Below are positions 7,882 to 16,739 of a stretch of DNA of 64,000 nt, one piece after another. The stretch is from Nannocystis punicea (lineage in GTDB: Bacteria > Myxococcota_A > Polyangia > Nannocystales > Nannocystaceae). The DNA lies in assembly GCF_026965555.1 (NCBI RefSeq), contig NZ_CP114040.1, forward strand, positions 6,200,001-6,264,000, given 5' to 3'. The notes under the pieces were generated by a model. It was not told the DNA's origin. It did no database searches and saw only the letters and a list, made by a program, of their open reading frames with translations. Position numbers and translations under genes: made by a program. Positions within the stretch are counted from its first letter, which is position 1. Each line of letters begins with the position of its first letter.

Positions 7882-8556
7882 ATGCACCACGTCCGCACGC
7901 ACCTGAAGCGCAGCGCCGACCAGTTCGCGCGCCACCCCTTCTTCGCCCTCCTGCGCCCGACGAGCGAGCTGCGGCACGCCCTCGCCTTCGCACGCGGCCT
8001 GTCCTTCTGGGTCTACGTGTTCCAGGACGTCATCCGCCTCAACGCCGACCTCGCGCGCGACCCCCGGTACCGGGCCCTGTTGCTCCGCCATTGCGAGGAG
8101 GATCGCGGCCACGAGCAGTGGTTTCACGCCGACCTGCTCGAGATCTTCGGCGCCCCGGTCGCGCTCGACGAGCTGTTCGCCCCCGAGTTCGCCGACGCTC
8201 GCGCCGGCGCCCTTGCCATCGCCGCCGAGGTGTTCCGCCTGTCCGACGATCGCCTGCGGATCGTCCTCGTCGACGCCCTCGAGGCCGCCGCCGGCGTCGG
8301 CTTCGCCCGCTTCGCCGCCCACGTCCGCGCCTCCGGCTGCGTCGATCGCCTGCAGTACTTCGACGGCCGTCACCTCGCCGTCGAGGACGACCACGAGCTC
8401 CACGACGAACACGTCGAGCGCGAGCTCGACGCGATCCGCTTCACCGACGACGAGCGCGCCGAGGCCGCCGCCTTGATCGATCGGGTGTTCGCCGCCTTCG
8501 CCCGGATCTTCACCGCCCTCATGCCCTCGATGACCCTCGCGAGCCTGGCCGCCTGA
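7882..8556 (+). CDS. haem-oxygenase-fold iron-containing redox protein
   Basis: A 224-residue all-alpha protein. The motif HCEEDRGHEQWFHADL provides the E-E-x-x-G-H metal-binding helix of the TenA/PqqC/CADD-like iron-containing redox group, and DDHELHDEHVERELDAI near residue 175 supplies the second His/Glu-bearing helix. FARGLSFWVYVFQDVIRLN near residue 40 is the usual first helix region. Members use a di-metal or single-metal centre for oxidative chemistry; the substrate here is unknown. The start MHHVRTHLK at 7882 is chosen because it precedes the first conserved helix; upstream in-frame sequence is low-complexity. A single-unit dyad with a UUCG loop follows the stop by about 27 bp. Confidence 0.75.
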   Translation: MHHVRTHLKRSADQFARHPFFALLRPTSELRHALAFARGLSFWVYVFQDVIRLNADLARDPRYRALLLRHCEEDRGHEQWFHADLLEIFGAPVALDELFAPEFADARAGALAIAAEVFRLSDDRLRIVLVDALEAAAGVGFARFAAHVRASGCVDRLQYFDGRHLAVEDDHELHDEHVERELDAIRFTDDERAEAAALIDRVFAAFARIFTALMPSMTLASLAA

Positions 8557-8583
8557 GCCGCGCCCGGGACCGGCCCGTTCCGA

Positions 8584-8601
8584 CATGTCCTTCGGGACAT
8601 C
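8584..8601. repeat. CATGTCC-TTCG-GGACAT dyad (single 14-bp unit)
   Basis: Anchors at 8584 and 8598, a UUCG-type loop, sited 27 bp after a stop codon. It has no downstream T-run, so it does not look like a standard intrinsic terminator. Confidence 0.75.
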
Positions 8602-8744
8602 AGCGAACCCGCGGCCGCATTCGCCGGACGACCGCGACCGGCGCCGGCGGGCGCCGCGACCGGCGTCCGACGGCGAATTGACGCCGACTTGACTGGAAGA
8701 GCCCGACGCCGCCCGCATCCTGAGAGGACGTAGGGAGACGTGTG

Positions 8745-8999
8745 ATGCAGCGCGAAGGATGGTCGACGTGGATCCTGGCGAGCGCGACGCTCGCGGGTGG
8801 TTGTTGCCTGGACGAGCACCCCTCGGACGACGGACAGATCCGCCGCTGGCTCGAGTCCGGCGAGCTCCATGACGAGCCGGACGGCGTCCCGTGCAGTGCC
8901 GGCTGCGAAGACGAGGCCCGCGCCAGCGAGCAGGGCGCCGGCGCCGACGACGGCGAGTGGGACAGCGACGACAACCCGAGCTGCGACCGCGGCGCATGA
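8745..8999 (+). CDS. small Cys-containing lipoprotein or secreted protein
   Basis: An 84-residue protein. The N terminus MQREGWSTWILASATLAGGCC has a hydrophobic core and a lipobox-like LAGGC, so the mature protein probably starts at Cys 20 or 21. The remainder is acidic and hydrophilic, with Cys pairs (VPCSAGCED, PSCDRGA). The ATG at 8745 is preferred over the GTG at 8742 because an AGGGAG ribosome site lies 7 bases upstream of it. No family was recognised. Paired dyads of the CTGTCC type follow immediately downstream. Confidence 0.65.
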   Translation: MQREGWSTWILASATLAGGCCLDEHPSDDGQIRRWLESGELHDEPDGVPCSAGCEDEARASEQGAGADDGEWDSDDNPSCDRGA

Positions 9000-9016
9000 G
9001 GCCGGCGCGCGCGCGA

Positions 9017-9075
9017 GTGACAGGACCTTCAGGACCTGTCACCCCGCAAGTGACCTGACCTTCGGGCCATCTCAC
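9017..9075. repeat. two adjacent GTGACAGG/CCTGTCAC-type dyads
   Basis: GTGACAGG at 9017-9024 pairs with CCTGTCAC at 9035-9042 around an ACC-TTCA-GGA core. A degenerate second copy (GTGACCTG...CATCTCAC) follows within 30 bp. Both lie between convergent genes and belong to the CTGTCC/GGACAG branch of the repeat family. Confidence 0.65.
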
Positions 9076-9162
9076 CCGGCGCTCAGGCCCTTCGCTCCCG
9101 ACCGGGCCTCCGCCCCTCGCGGTCACCCCACTCGCGGCCGAAACTCGCCTCCCGGGCCGCGC

Positions 9163-10017
9163 TCACGCGTCGAAGTCGGTCGACCGGGCGATCGCCTCCG
9201 TGCGATCGACGTCGGCCGCGACGAACGCCAGCTTGGCGCGGATGTTGTCGACCGCGTCGCCGCCCAGCGGTAGCCGGAGCGGCATCTCGGCGCCCGACAC
9301 CACCTCGGCGATCGCGCGCGCCGCCTTGGCCGGGTCGCCGGCTTGCCGCGCATTCATGTCGGCGGCCCACGCTCGAATCGCCCCGACCGTCGACGCGTAC
9401 GCCGCCATCGCCGGCATGGTGCGGAACGCCGGGCCGAACAGGCTGGTGCGGAACGCCCCCGGTTCGACCACCAGCACGCGGATCCCGAACGGCTTCACCT
9501 CCGCCGCCAGGCTCTCGGACAGCGCCTCGAGCGCGTGCTTGGCCGCGCAGTAGGGTCCGAATCCGGGAGAGGTCGTCAGCCCGCCGACGCTCGTGATCTG
9601 CACGATCGTGCCGGTGCCGCGCGCGCGCATGTGTGGCAGCACCTCTCGGGTCGTCGCGACCGCGGCGAAGAACATCAGCTCCATCGTCGCGCGGAGCTCC
9701 GCCTCGGGCGTCTCCTCGACCGCGCCGATGGTGCTAAAGCCCGCGTTGTTGACGAGCACGTCGATCTGCCCGAACTGCGCGATCGCGGCGGCCACCGCCG
9801 CGCGCACCTGCTCGGGGCGGGTCACGTCGAGCGCGGCGAGTCGGACCTGCTCGGGCGCGCGGGCGGCCAGATCGGCCAGCATCTCCGGCCTGCGCGCGGT
9901 GGCGAAGACACGCTCGCCGCGGGACACCGCCTCCTCGACGAGGGCCCGGCCGAACCCCGACGACGACCCGGTGACGAACCAGACTCTGGAAGATGTGGCG
10001 GTGACGTGCGTGCTCAT
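9163..10017 (-). CDS. short-chain dehydrogenase/reductase (SDR)
   Basis: A 284-residue classical SDR. The nucleotide-binding TGSSSGFG lies near residues 16-23, NNAG near 89-92, and the active-site Ser (ITSVGG) and YCAAK tetrad follow in the expected order. The ARRPE after the second strand suggests NADP(H) use, as in other R-containing SDRs. The substrate is not predictable. It is divergently arranged with a LysR regulator 96 bp away, a pairing in which the regulator usually controls the enzyme gene. An AGGAGAAC ribosome site precedes the ATG. Confidence 0.9.
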   Translation of the reverse strand: MSTHVTATSSRVWFVTGSSSGFGRALVEEAVSRGERVFATARRPEMLADLAARAPEQVRLAALDVTRPEQVRAAVAAAIAQFGQIDVLVNNAGFSTIGAVEETPEAELRATMELMFFAAVATTREVLPHMRARGTGTIVQITSVGGLTTSPGFGPYCAAKHALEALSESLAAEVKPFGIRVLVVEPGAFRTSLFGPAFRTMPAMAAYASTVGAIRAWAADMNARQAGDPAKAARAIAEVVSGAEMPLRLPLGGDAVDNIRAKLAFVAADVDRTEAIARSTDFDA

Positions 10018-10113
10018 GGCGTTCTCCTGCCGACGACCGTAGGGGCGCCGCAGCCGCTGGAGAAGCCCTGGAATTGCCGCTCGTCATGTAGTTTTGCTAA
10101 AAAATGCCGACGC
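10018..10113. promoter_or_regulatory. divergent SDR / LysR promoter region
   Basis: This 96-bp spacer between divergent starts is locally AT-rich (an A-run at 10099-10105). It is the expected site of LysR binding and shared promoters. No single LysR box can be assigned with confidence. Confidence 0.5.
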
Positions 10114-11010
10114 ATGCACGACGACCTCTCGGGCCTCACGGCCTTGATGGTGGTGGCGGACCGGCGCAGCTTCACCGCCGCCGCCGCCGAGCTGGGCGTC
10201 ACGCCCTCGGCGGTGAGCCAGAGCGTGCGGGCGCTCGAGGATCGCGTGGGCGTGCGACTGCTGCAGCGCACCACCCGGAGCGTCGGCCTCACCGAGGCCG
10301 GCGCGCGCTTCCTCGCCCAGCTGCGCCCGGCCATGCACAGCGTGCGCGCCGCCTTCGAGTCGCTCGACGAGGTGCGCGGGCGCCCCGTCGGCACCCTGCG
10401 GCTCAACGTCCCGCGCCTGGCCAGCAAGACGGTGCTCGAGCCGATCCTCGAGTCGTTCCTGGCCGCCTACCCCGAGCTGCGGCTCGACATCAGCATCGAC
10501 GACGGCCTGACCGACATCGTCGCCGGGGGCTTCGACGCCGGCATCCGGATCGGCGAGATGCTCGACCGCGACGCCATCGCAGTCCGGCTGACCGACGACA
10601 TGCGCATGGCAGTCGTCGGCTCGCCCGCCTACTTCGCCGCCCGCGGCAAGCCGAAGCACCCGCGCGAGCTGCTCGCGCACGACTGCATCAACTACCGCCA
10701 GATCTCGAGCGGCGCCCTGTACCGGTGGGAGTTCACCGACGCCGGCCGCGACATCACCCTCGCCGTCGAGGGCCGGGTGATCACCAACGACGAGGACCTC
10801 ATGATCCGCGCCGCGCTCGACGGCCTCGGCCTCGCGTATCTGTTCGAGCACGCGATCGCCGACGCGCTGGCCGAAAAGCGCCTCGTCCGCGTCCTCACCG
10901 CCTACTGCCCGCGCTTCCCCGGCCTGTTCCTCTACTACCCGAGCCGCACCCAGACCCCGCCCAAGCTCCGCGCCCTCGTCGACTTCCTGCGCGCGCGTCG
11001 GCGCAAGTAG
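10114..11010 (+). CDS. LysR-family transcriptional regulator
   Basis: A 298-residue protein with an N-terminal winged helix-turn-helix (residues 5-62: FTAAAAELGVTPSAVSQSVRALEDRVGVRLLQRTTRSV) and a C-terminal substrate-binding domain (about 90-295) of the CrgA/AaeR-like subclass, with GRPVGTLRLNVP at the hinge. It probably regulates the divergent SDR gene in response to the SDR substrate or a related compound. The start at 10114 fits the conserved length; the ATG at 10104 is in another frame. No clear ribosome site is present. Confidence 0.92.
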   Translation: MHDDLSGLTALMVVADRRSFTAAAAELGVTPSAVSQSVRALEDRVGVRLLQRTTRSVGLTEAGARFLAQLRPAMHSVRAAFESLDEVRGRPVGTLRLNVPRLASKTVLEPILESFLAAYPELRLDISIDDGLTDIVAGGFDAGIRIGEMLDRDAIAVRLTDDMRMAVVGSPAYFAARGKPKHPRELLAHDCINYRQISSGALYRWEFTDAGRDITLAVEGRVITNDEDLMIRAALDGLGLAYLFEHAIADALAEKRLVRVLTAYCPRFPGLFLYYPSRTQTPPKLRALVDFLRARRRK

Positions 11011-11118
11011 CCGCCGTCCTGCTCCGCGGCCTCGCGCCGCGACCTCGCCGTCCTCCTCGCTGCCGTCCTGCTCCCCCGTGGCCTCGCGCCGCGACCTCGC
11101 CGACTGCCTCGCGCCGGC

Positions 11119-11448
11119 TCACTGGCTCTGCGTCGGGCAGCCGTCGCCGTCGGCCCGACCGTCGCGGAGCTCGGGCACATCGGGGCACTTGTCGAAGCGG
11201 TCGGAGATCCCGTCACCGTCGCGATCGACCACCGGGCAGCCGTCGCGCGGCCCACCGGCCTGGTCCGGGCACGCGTCGACCGCGTCCGGCACGCGATCGC
11301 CGTCGCGGTCGGTCGGGGCCGTGATCGGCTTCGGCCGCGAGACCGGCCCGCTCGTCGCATCGAGCGACACCGGTGGCGCCTGCGTCGTGTTCGACTGGGC
11401 GCATCCGAAGAGCAGGACAGGCAACAAGAGACCGGCGACGCGAGCCAT
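11119..11448 (-). CDS. thrombospondin type-3 repeat lipoprotein
   Basis: A 109-residue lipoprotein: MARVAGLLLPVLLFGC gives a signal peptide with an LFGC lipobox (Cys 16). The C-terminal half has two calcium-binding TSP3-type repeats (DRDGDRVPDAVDACPDQAGG and DRDGDGISDRFDKCPDVPEL) with a Cys after each. Such repeats form extended, Ca-filled stalks on outer-membrane proteins such as OmpA-like porins. Here no OmpA domain follows, so it may be a free stalk or a truncated form. A TACCCT box sits 10 bp before the ATG and no Shine-Dalgarno is visible. Confidence 0.75.
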   Translation of the reverse strand: MARVAGLLLPVLLFGCAQSNTTQAPPVSLDATSGPVSRPKPITAPTDRDGDRVPDAVDACPDQAGGPRDGCPVVDRDGDGISDRFDKCPDVPELRDGRADGDGCPTQSQ

Positions 11449-11458
11449 CACGGTGGCC

Positions 11459-11464
11459 AGGGTA
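11459..11464 (-). promoter_or_regulatory. putative -10 box TACCCT
   Basis: On the minus strand this reads TACCCT, 10 bp before the ATG of the TSP3 lipoprotein, with no ribosome site between them. It belongs to a recurring short-leader arrangement in this window. Confidence 0.35.
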
Positions 11465-11689
11465 GCACCCCGCCCGCGAGCGCGCGAGCGCGGATCCCCG
11501 CGAAAACGGCCGAGCCACGCCCCCCGCACGCGCTGCGCGGCAGCGACGCCTCCCGAGTGAGCTCCGACCGCGCCCAGCTCCGCCCACTCGCCGGGCACGC
11601 CCTCATCGAGTCGCCGCTCCGCGATCGATCCGACGCATGAGGCCGCCGAACGCCCGGCCGCGTCGGCTTCCTCCACGTGTCTCATGAAA

Positions 11690-11830
11690 CATGTCCATCT
11701 CGACATGTCCTCATGCTCGCCACCAACCGCCCGCCCGCGCCCGCTCGATCTCCTCACATGGCCTTATCACCATGACCTTTTCAACATGCCCTATTCGACA
11801 TGCACTTTAAAACATGCCCCATGAGACATC
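11690..11830. repeat. 14-bp tandem palindromic arrays (8 anchors)
   Basis: Anchors lie at 11690 and 11704, then at 11757, 11771, 11785, 11799, 11813 and 11827 (the last is CATC). Spacing is exactly 14 bp within each group. Several units are more A/T-rich than elsewhere (for example CATGCACTTTAAAA), so the array stands out in this GC-rich DNA. It sits just downstream of the ankyrin gene on the minus strand. Confidence 0.85.
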
Positions 11831-11835
11831 AAACC

Positions 11836-12666
11836 TCAAGACGCCCGCCGTAGCCGGCGCGCCAGCTCCGGGTATCCCTCGTGCTCGGCCCAGTCCGCGG
11901 CGGTACCGTCCCAGCGGCCGTCTCTCACCTGCGGATCGGCCCCGTGGGCCAGCAGCCGCTCGACCACGCCCAGGTATCCCCGGCTCGCCGCCTCGTGCAG
12001 GGACGAGCGGGGCGACTGGCCGCCCGGGCGGACCAGCCGGTCGCCCTCTGCCCCGCAGCCGAGCAGCAGCGCCACGGCCAGGTGCTGCCCGTGGATGCAC
12101 GCGTACGCCAGCGCCTCGGCCAGCAAGTCGCTATCGAGGTCCGGGCTGAGCAGGTCGGTCAGAGTGTCGATGAGGCCGAGCGCGGCCGCGTGACGGACAT
12201 CGATCCTCGCCCCGCGGCGGACCAGCTCCTCGGCGGTCGCCGGCGCCGCGTTCAGCAGCGGCTTCGACAGCAGATCCGGGTCGGCGAGGTCGAGCCGCGC
12301 CCTGCCGGCGATCAGGCGGTCGATGAGCTCCGGCGCCGCCCCCGACTCGGACGCGCGGCGGCTCGTCAGCACCAGCTCGAGGGTCGCCTGGGCCGCCCAC
12401 GCCGCGCTGCCGCGGTCGAGCAGCAGCCGCGCCACCTCGACGACGTTGGCCGGCAGCGGCCCGCGATCGGGGTTGCCGGCCACGTGATGCAGCAGCGTCG
12501 CCCCGGCGAAGTAGCCCGCCTCATACCATTCGCCGACGCGGCAGCGCACCGCCACCAGCCCGGGATCCGCGTCCAGCAGCGCCACCAGCCGCTCCTGCTG
12601 GCCGCCGTCGATCGCCGCCACCGCCTCGCGGAACCTCTCGATCTGGGTGCTGTCCGCGTCCTGCAT
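11836..12666 (-). CDS. ankyrin-repeat protein
   Basis: A 276-residue soluble protein with ankyrin-type helix pairs: ERLVALLDADPGLVAVR, VVEVARLLLDRGSAAWA, AEELVRRGARIDVRHAAALG, LAVALLLGCGAEGD, SLHEAASRGYLGVVERLLAHGADPQVRD, and a closing GTAADWAEHEGYPELARRL. Ankyrin folds bind partner proteins; the partner is unknown. The start at 12664-12666 (MQDADSTQIERF) has a GGGAGGG ribosome site about 9 bases upstream and removes a low-complexity in-frame extension. The gene ends within a few bases of a long 14-bp array. Confidence 0.8.
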   Translation of the reverse strand: MQDADSTQIERFREAVAAIDGGQQERLVALLDADPGLVAVRCRVGEWYEAGYFAGATLLHHVAGNPDRGPLPANVVEVARLLLDRGSAAWAAQATLELVLTSRRASESGAAPELIDRLIAGRARLDLADPDLLSKPLLNAAPATAEELVRRGARIDVRHAAALGLIDTLTDLLSPDLDSDLLAEALAYACIHGQHLAVALLLGCGAEGDRLVRPGGQSPRSSLHEAASRGYLGVVERLLAHGADPQVRDGRWDGTAADWAEHEGYPELARRLRRAS

Positions 12667-13014
12667 CGGGCGAGCCCTCCCGGACGCTCGCATCGACGCC
12701 CGTCTCCGGTCTATGGAATCGATCGGCGAAAGTTCAAGCGCCCGCACCGCCCTCCGGTCCCATCGAACATCGTTCGCAGGGCCGCCCGCGGCAGCAGCCC
12801 CGCAAACGACGATCGCGCCCGAAGCTCGGCGATCCGGCCACCACGCGGCGCATGTGGCCTGCGCGCCACGTCGGGCGCCGCGAATTGCGTGGTCCCCCGT
12901 ATCGATCGATCCGGGCCGCCTCGGTTCGCCTCCACGCATTCGCCGCACGACATCGGACCGATCCACGGGGCGCGCTCGCCCGATCGCAGCCAGTGCGCGT
13001 GCGGCCGCTTCGCG
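12667..13014. other. intergenic region, no gene seen
   Basis: A 348-bp spacer between two minus-strand genes. The open frames are low-complexity and lack recognisable domains; no repeat of the 14-bp family was noticed. Confidence 0.5.
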
Positions 13015-13794
13015 TCACGCGGACGGCCCGCGCAGCTGCGTCAGCCCGAACACGGCCCCGTACGGATCGCGGACGAGCGCGCTCGGCCCCAGCGGCGTCG
13101 GGTACGGCCCGTGGATCGATTCGCCGGCGAGCGCGCGCAGCTTGGCCAGCGACGCCTCGAAGTCCTCGACCGCGAAGTACGTCAACCAGTGCGGCGGCAC
13201 CCCGCCCCAGGCCGCCGTCATCTCCAACCTGCCGCACAGCGGCCGGCCGCCGCGGTCGTAGTTGGCGTAGTCGACCTCCTTGTCGCTCGGGACCTTCGCC
13301 GGCGCGTAGGCGAAGACCGCCTGGTAGAACGCGTCGGCCCTGGCCCCGTCGCGCGTGTACAATTCGTGCCAGCACATCCCGCCGGGCCGGTACGCCCATT
13401 CGGCGCCGCGGTGCTCGCCCGGCTGCCACACGCCGAAGTACCCGCCGGTCGGGTCGGCCGCGAACATCATCACTCCGAGCGATCCGACCGGGTGAGGCTC
13501 GAGCGGCACAGTGCCGCCGGCGGCGACGATCTTGCGCCCCGTCGCCGCCGCGTCCGACGCGCTGAAATGGGTGTTCCACGCCACCTGCATCCCGCGCCCC
13601 GGCACGATCTGCATCATCCCGGCGACGCTCTGGCCATTGCGGCGGGCCATCGCATAGCCGTTGAAGCCCGGATTGGGCGGATCGAAGGTCCAGCCGAACA
13701 GGCCGCCGTAGAAGCGCTCGGCGCCCTCGCGGTCGGGGGTCATCAGGTCGGCCCAGCAAGGGGCCCCGTCGGTGTATTCGGGTCGGAGGGTCAT
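13015..13794 (-). CDS. two-domain VOC (glyoxalase/bleomycin-resistance) protein
   Basis: A 259-residue protein with two vicinal-oxygen-chelate modules: residues 8-125 (GAPCWADLMTPDREGAERFYGGLFGW ... DPTGGYFGVWQ) and 138-259 (GGMCWHELYTRDGARADAFYQAVFAY ... DPYGAVFGLTQL). This tandem form is common in actinobacteria and myxobacteria as the hydroxylase-like CFP30 type. Metal ligand positions are only partly conserved, so catalytic activity is uncertain. The ATG at 13792-13794 gives the natural MTLRPEYTDGAPCW start, with a GAGAG-rich ribosome region upstream. Confidence 0.85.
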   Translation of the reverse strand: MTLRPEYTDGAPCWADLMTPDREGAERFYGGLFGWTFDPPNPGFNGYAMARRNGQSVAGMMQIVPGRGMQVAWNTHFSASDAAATGRKIVAAGGTVPLEPHPVGSLGVMMFAADPTGGYFGVWQPGEHRGAEWAYRPGGMCWHELYTRDGARADAFYQAVFAYAPAKVPSDKEVDYANYDRGGRPLCGRLEMTAAWGGVPPHWLTYFAVEDFEASLAKLRALAGESIHGPYPTPLGPSALVRDPYGAVFGLTQLRGPSA

Positions 13795-14730
13795 GGTCGT
13801 CACTCTCTCGGGGGTCGGGCGCCGCAACACGCGGCCGGGACAGCCGCGCGCATCTGCGCGTCAGCCCGGGTGACAACTTGCAACAAACAAGTGCAGTTCA
13901 TCAAGACAATTTCGCGCACCCGGCTCGAGGTGATTTCCGGATACAAACCCGAGAATGCCTGTCACGCCTCGGTGAGCGGTCTCGGCCGTCGCTGCAGAGC
14001 CGCCGCCTCGGCCATCGTCGGTCCGCTCCGCCAGAAAAACATCGTTCATCTGCGCCCTCTGCCCCAGCTGTGGCATTACGAGCGTCAGGCCCCTCGTGCC
14101 GCGCGACGTCGCCCTCCGGGACTCCCGGTCCGGCTCTCCGACACCCCCGCCTCGGCCATACCTTTAACTACAGCGCTGCAGACCTCCGGCCACGCCCGTA
14201 CCCGCTGCCGCCGCGCTCGACCTGCCGCTCCGACTCGTCGCGCGACCGGTTGCCCGCGCGCCTCTGCGCCGTGCCCCGGTCCCGCCGAATCAGCGCACTC
14301 CGCCGTCTGCCGTGATTTCACCCGACAACGCGGGCTCCTCGCGCACGACGAGCAATCCGAGGATCGAATCGCGGCAGCGAATCCAATCACGAGACTGCGA
14401 AGATCACCACCGCAATCGAGCGACCGCAAATCGCGCGATCCGAAATGTCATCACCGTGAATCCCACGACCGTCAACCCCATGATCGCGAATCCGAACATC
14501 ACGGGGCTCACATCCGCCGACCGAGCAGCGGGTTCGGCCGACAGTCGCTCCGGCCGGCCACGCATGCGCGAACGATCGTCGGCACACCGCGGGCCGAACG
14601 TCCTCGGCGAGCGCGGCGCGCTCGTCGCCGAGCGCGGGCGATGTCGGGCGCCGCGGCCCAGGGCCGTCTCGGGCAAGACGGTCCTGGGCCGCGTCACACG
14701 TGGAGCGGGCGAGGTCGGGCAAACACTCGC
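13795..14730. other. long intergenic region with locally low GC
   Basis: A 936-bp region. Between about 14330 and 14520 the base composition drops and the plus strand contains iterated AATC/GATCGCGAATCC-like words. One doubtful small membrane-protein frame lies on the minus strand (14404-14565). Nothing else was supported. Confidence 0.5.
14404..14565 (-). CDS. possible 53-residue single-pass membrane peptide
   Basis: The frame ends VMFGFAIMGLTVVGF followed by TVMTFRIARFAVARLRW: a 20-residue hydrophobic helix and a basic tail, the charge pattern of an inserted small membrane protein. The N-terminal half is polar. There is no family match, no clear ribosome site, and the surrounding DNA is repetitive, so this may be chance. 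It is recorded because a clean membrane helix is rare among spurious frames in this genome. Confidence 0.25.
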   Translation of the reverse strand: MRGRPERLSAEPAARSADVSPVMFGFAIMGLTVVGFTVMTFRIARFAVARLRW

Positions 14731-16236
14731 TCAATCGCCCCAACCGCCGACCACCGGCGGATTCGCGTTCGACTTCCACAGCTTCGGGCTCATCGCCCCG
14801 TCCTTCGTCACCCACCCGCGCGGGTCGATGTGCAGCGGCGCTTGCCAGCCGTACGGGTCGACCGCGTAGCGGTGGAATTCATGCGAGCCGCCGGCGCAGG
14901 ACGTGCAGTTGTCGGCGTTCGCGACGAACCACCGGTCCTTCTGCGTCGGCGTGCCCACGTTGGTCTCGCGGATCACCGTGAGGTGCAGGTGCGGCCCGCT
15001 CGTCCAGCCGCCGTTGCCGACGTCGCCGATGATCGTGTTCTTCGTGACGTTGGTGCCGACCGCCGGCGTGACCGTGCGCTTGACGTGGAAGTAGCCGGCC
15101 ACGAAGCTCTCGTTGTAGGTCGCCGGCGTCGTCACGATCTTGTGGCGGACGTACACCTCGCCCTGCAGGAAGCCGTCCCAGCCGGCGTTGCGGTACTCGA
15201 TGTAGTCGCCGGCCGCGATCGCGGCCTGGCAGGACGCGCTGAGGTCGTTCCAGCTCGAGCAGGCCGCCGGCCAGCCCGCCGCGAAGTCGCGGTTGATGCA
15301 GCCGCCGTACTTCTTCTTCGCCGACTCGGCCGTCGCGCACACCACCGCCGAGGTCTGGTAATCGCGGCTCACGATCACCTTACCGTCGGTCATCGCGTAC
15401 AGGTCGGTGTTCTCGGCCGCACCCCAGTCCCAGCCGTCGTGGTCGTCGATGTAGTCGGTGATCGCGTGGCCCTTGAAGTTGACCTTCGTCGCCGCCGCGT
15501 TGAGGTACGGCGCGACCGCCCCGAACCACCCCGTGTTGAGAGTCGGCGCCCCTTCGCGGGCGAAGTCGACGCCCGTGCCGCTCGACGAGAACGTCGCCGG
15601 CGAGCGCTCGAAGATCGGCAGCTCGAGCGGGGACACAGTCATCACGCAGTTTGGCTCCTCGGCGGCCACCGACGCGTCGAACGCCCACGTCAGCGGCGCG
15701 CCGCCGGACCCGCGATACACGCCCGGGCCCCACGTCTGGCCGTCGCACCAGATCACCGTCTCGTTGGCGCCGGCGGCCGAGAACAGGCCCGCCTTGCGGA
15801 TCGTGCCCGCGCCGAACTGGCTGATCAGATAGGCGCACGGATCGCCGCCGTTGGTGTCCCAGGAGTAAGCCCAGCCGCCGCCCGGCCAGGTCATGCTGCA
15901 GTAGTGGCCATAACCGGCGGGCTCCGCGATCTCGCCGGCCGCCAGGCTCGGCCGGACCGGGGCCGCGAATTCATCTGTCTCGGGGGACAGGTGGCCCGAC
16001 ATCTCGCCCGGCGCGAACACGCGGACATCGGGCGCGTCCGCCGTGCCGGCGAACCCCGCGAACGCCTCGTTCGCCTCCTCGCCGACGATGCGGTCGTACT
16101 CTGCCACCTCGGTGATCGCCCGCGGCGCACCGGGGGCGATCGTCGGCGTCTCCTCGGCCTCGGCCGCCGGCTCCTCGTCACAGCCGCACAGGCCGGCACA
16201 GAGGCCGAAGAATAAGACGTGCTTGAAACAATCCAC
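14731..16236 (-). CDS. M23-type peptidase-like lipoprotein
   Basis: A 501-residue lipoprotein. The GTG at 16234-16236 is chosen because an AGGAG site lies 6-7 bases upstream and the resulting signal peptide (DCFKHVLFFGLCAGLCGC) has an LCGC lipobox; codons upstream would add eight polar residues. The C-terminal 230 residues match the LysM/M23 LytM fold: HDGWDWGA (the H-x-x-x-D ligand region), VIVSRDY, and SGPHLHLTV carrying the H-x-H motif, followed by an insertion with NCTSC. M23 enzymes cleave peptidoglycan cross-links or, in predators, prey walls. The N-terminal half contains a Cys-bearing beta domain of unknown role. Predatory lysis is possible but is inference. Confidence 0.75.
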   Translation of the reverse strand: MDCFKHVLFFGLCAGLCGCDEEPAAEAEETPTIAPGAPRAITEVAEYDRIVGEEANEAFAGFAGTADAPDVRVFAPGEMSGHLSPETDEFAAPVRPSLAAGEIAEPAGYGHYCSMTWPGGGWAYSWDTNGGDPCAYLISQFGAGTIRKAGLFSAAGANETVIWCDGQTWGPGVYRGSGGAPLTWAFDASVAAEEPNCVMTVSPLELPIFERSPATFSSSGTGVDFAREGAPTLNTGWFGAVAPYLNAAATKVNFKGHAITDYIDDHDGWDWGAAENTDLYAMTDGKVIVSRDYQTSAVVCATAESAKKKYGGCINRDFAAGWPAACSSWNDLSASCQAAIAAGDYIEYRNAGWDGFLQGEVYVRHKIVTTPATYNESFVAGYFHVKRTVTPAVGTNVTKNTIIGDVGNGGWTSGPHLHLTVIRETNVGTPTQKDRWFVANADNCTSCAGGSHEFHRYAVDPYGWQAPLHIDPRGWVTKDGAMSPKLWKSNANPPVVGGWGD

Positions 16237-16353
16237 GGTTCGCTCCTGATCTCTCGTCACGGGGTACGCGAGAGAGGTGACCGCGGGGCCGGGAACAATT
16301 GCGGGCCTTTGCCGCCGCCGTGAAAAACCATCACGGACGACAGATGACCGGGG

Positions 16354-16739
16354 TCACGCACATCGGCGCAATTGATCCGCGCCGCGCCGACACTGGTCGT
16401 TCGCTGCATCCTGCGGTCGATCGCAGCCGGCGTCGCTCCGGAGCATCGTCCGCCCCATCGAGTCGCGGAGCGCCCCGCGACCAAGCTCGTGGTCGACGCG
16501 ACCCATCGACTCGAGCAAGTCCAGGTTCGACACCGCCGATGTTTGCAGCCGGACGCCGACCCCGATCCGTGAGACGTCGACGAAGAAGTGTTCGCCGGCC
16601 GCTCGCCGTGGTGTGACGAATCGACAGCTCGTGCGGTCGGCGAGCGAGAGCGCCCCGGACCTCGCCGGCGGACCACGACGTCGGCGACGAGCGACGAACC
16701 GTCGTGTCGCGCGATTTCGTGCGTCAGCGCGTCGAGCAT
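16354..16739 (-). pseudogene. frameshifted or short gene of unknown family
   Basis: Two frames on the minus strand look coding and join into one product. The first begins MLDALTHEIARHDGSSLVAD (start 16737-16739). After a one-base slip near 16660 a second frame reads SGALSLADRTSCRFVTPRRA, then FFVDVSRIGVGVRL, NLDLLESMGRVDHELGRGAL, and ends near RGADQLRRCA at 16354. Both halves use the genome's G/C-ending codons. The combined product is about 128 residues with several Cys near the end. No family was recognised. It is divergent from the vault-like gene downstream, so the two may share a promoter. Confidence 0.4.

Larger units (their letters stand above)
11449..11835. other. intergenic region holding 14-bp arrays
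   Basis: A 387-bp spacer between two minus-strand genes. It contains two groups of 14-bp units (11690-11707 and 11757-11830). No supported gene was found. Confidence 0.6.

Noticed and set aside
13861..14076. A 71-residue minus-strand frame
   Set aside because: No start context, no recognisable motif and no coding-type codon bias; probably chance.
11881..16215. A 1444-residue open frame on the plus strand
   Set aside because: It runs opposite four or more well-supported minus-strand genes, is rich in Arg/Ala/Gln without domains, and is a by-product of very high GC content. The same applies to the long frames at 5767-9126, 22734-25313 and 45910-48357.
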